Shown: positions 63,613 to 64,000 of the stretch, piece after piece
Position numbering within the stretch: the stretch's first letter is position 1
Layout: each line of letters starts with the position of its first letter
Assembly (NCBI GenBank): GCA_009829735.1
Contig: CM020620.1
Location: 18,682,354-18,746,353 of the forward strand
DNA: 64,000 nt
Origin: Pyropia yezoensis
Taxonomy: Eukaryota; Rhodophyta; Bangiophyceae; Bangiales; Bangiaceae
Reading direction: 5' to 3'
The notes under the pieces: generated by a model
What the model saw: the letters and a program-made list of their open reading frames with translations, nothing else
Databases searched by the model: none
What the model was told of the DNA's origin: nothing
Translations under genes and position numbers: made by a program

Positions 63613-64000
63613 TGTATTTCAGTGCATGTTTTCTTGTATTTCAACGCCTGTTTGAAATGCAGTAAATACAGGCAGATGCTTGCAACTCAGGCACCGAAAA
63701 AGGGCAGCAACAATGGTGTGATGCAACATACACCACGTGTATTGCATCCCATAACACACATCAATGCAAGCTAGATTGCAGTGTGAAACACAATGAGTTG
63801 AATAGGCCACTACGGGGCGTATCCGGCACATGCCGGATGACGCCGGATGACGGCCCATTTTATTCCGGTCCTTTGGATTTGCTCATTCAATTTTGTTTAC
63901 TTTAGTTGATGCTCAGAAACATATCACAGAGGCGGGCCACCTGGAGCTGCCTGATCAGGTTAATGGACACAGACACGGACAGGCACTACAGACAGACACA
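63613..64000. other. AT-richer sequence right of truncated A2, not identified
   Basis: Starts TGTATTTCAGTGCATG; TGTATTTCA recurs 21 bases later and is followed by inverted matches (TTGAAATGCA, TAAATACA). It may be the end of another insertion; also contains a short direct repeat GCCGGATGAC (about 63832 and 63842). Confidence 0.35.

Overview
This window looks like nuclear DNA of a GC-rich eukaryote, most likely an alga. A bangiophyte red alga (Porphyra/Pyropia type) is my guess, at low-to-moderate confidence. The reasons are GT-AG introns, host proteins loaded with (GGC)n-encoded Ala/Gly/Pro tracts, a bacterial DnaG-type primase in nuclear sequence, and the dominance of LTR retrotransposons. 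I see no bacterial operons, rRNA genes or CRISPR arrays.

More than half of the window is built from two chromodomain Ty3/Gypsy families (chromoviruses), here called A and B. Family A has ~469-bp LTRs with TGTGGCA...TGCCACA ends; family B has ~362-bp LTRs with TGTAGCA...TGCTACA ends. Both use the same 20-nt primer binding site. Both have gag, then a pol of protease, reverse transcriptase, RNase H, integrase and chromodomain. Both also carry a long extra ORF on the opposite strand between pol and the 3' LTR.

Layout. 1-6572: family B copy B1 (minus strand), cut by family A copy A3 at 2159/2160. 6573-9165: host DNA, decayed A-like LTR pieces and a CAGCCGCC-rich repeat. 9166-18749: full-length copy A1 (plus strand, TSD CTAGC), disabled by nonsense mutations and by a 201-bp insertion that has LTR-like ends and a tRNA-like pol III unit. 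18750-28860: host intergenic DNA with a two-copy MITE, minisatellites and an unrecognised decayed gene. 28860-36300: extreme GC/homopolymer DNA with a PP2C-like piece. 36319-39737: a three-finger C2H2 protein gene with one intron. 40598-42041: a DnaG-like primase with broken frames. 42526-44203: decayed coding sequence. 44204-63612: a three-level nest, in which a B LTR fragment is interrupted by copy A2 (minus), itself interrupted at a CATCG target by copy B2 (minus, 48497-60780, LTRs differing at one position). B2 contains a 500-N gap flanked by a near-exact duplication that looks like an assembly error. 63613-64000: AT-richer unrelated sequence.

The retrotransposon genes form the coherent system here: Gag packages RNA, Pol copies and integrates it, the chromodomain probably guides targeting, and the convergent antisense ORF has no assigned role. 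The families inserting into each other shows that both were active in the same genome, with B2 the youngest insertion visible.
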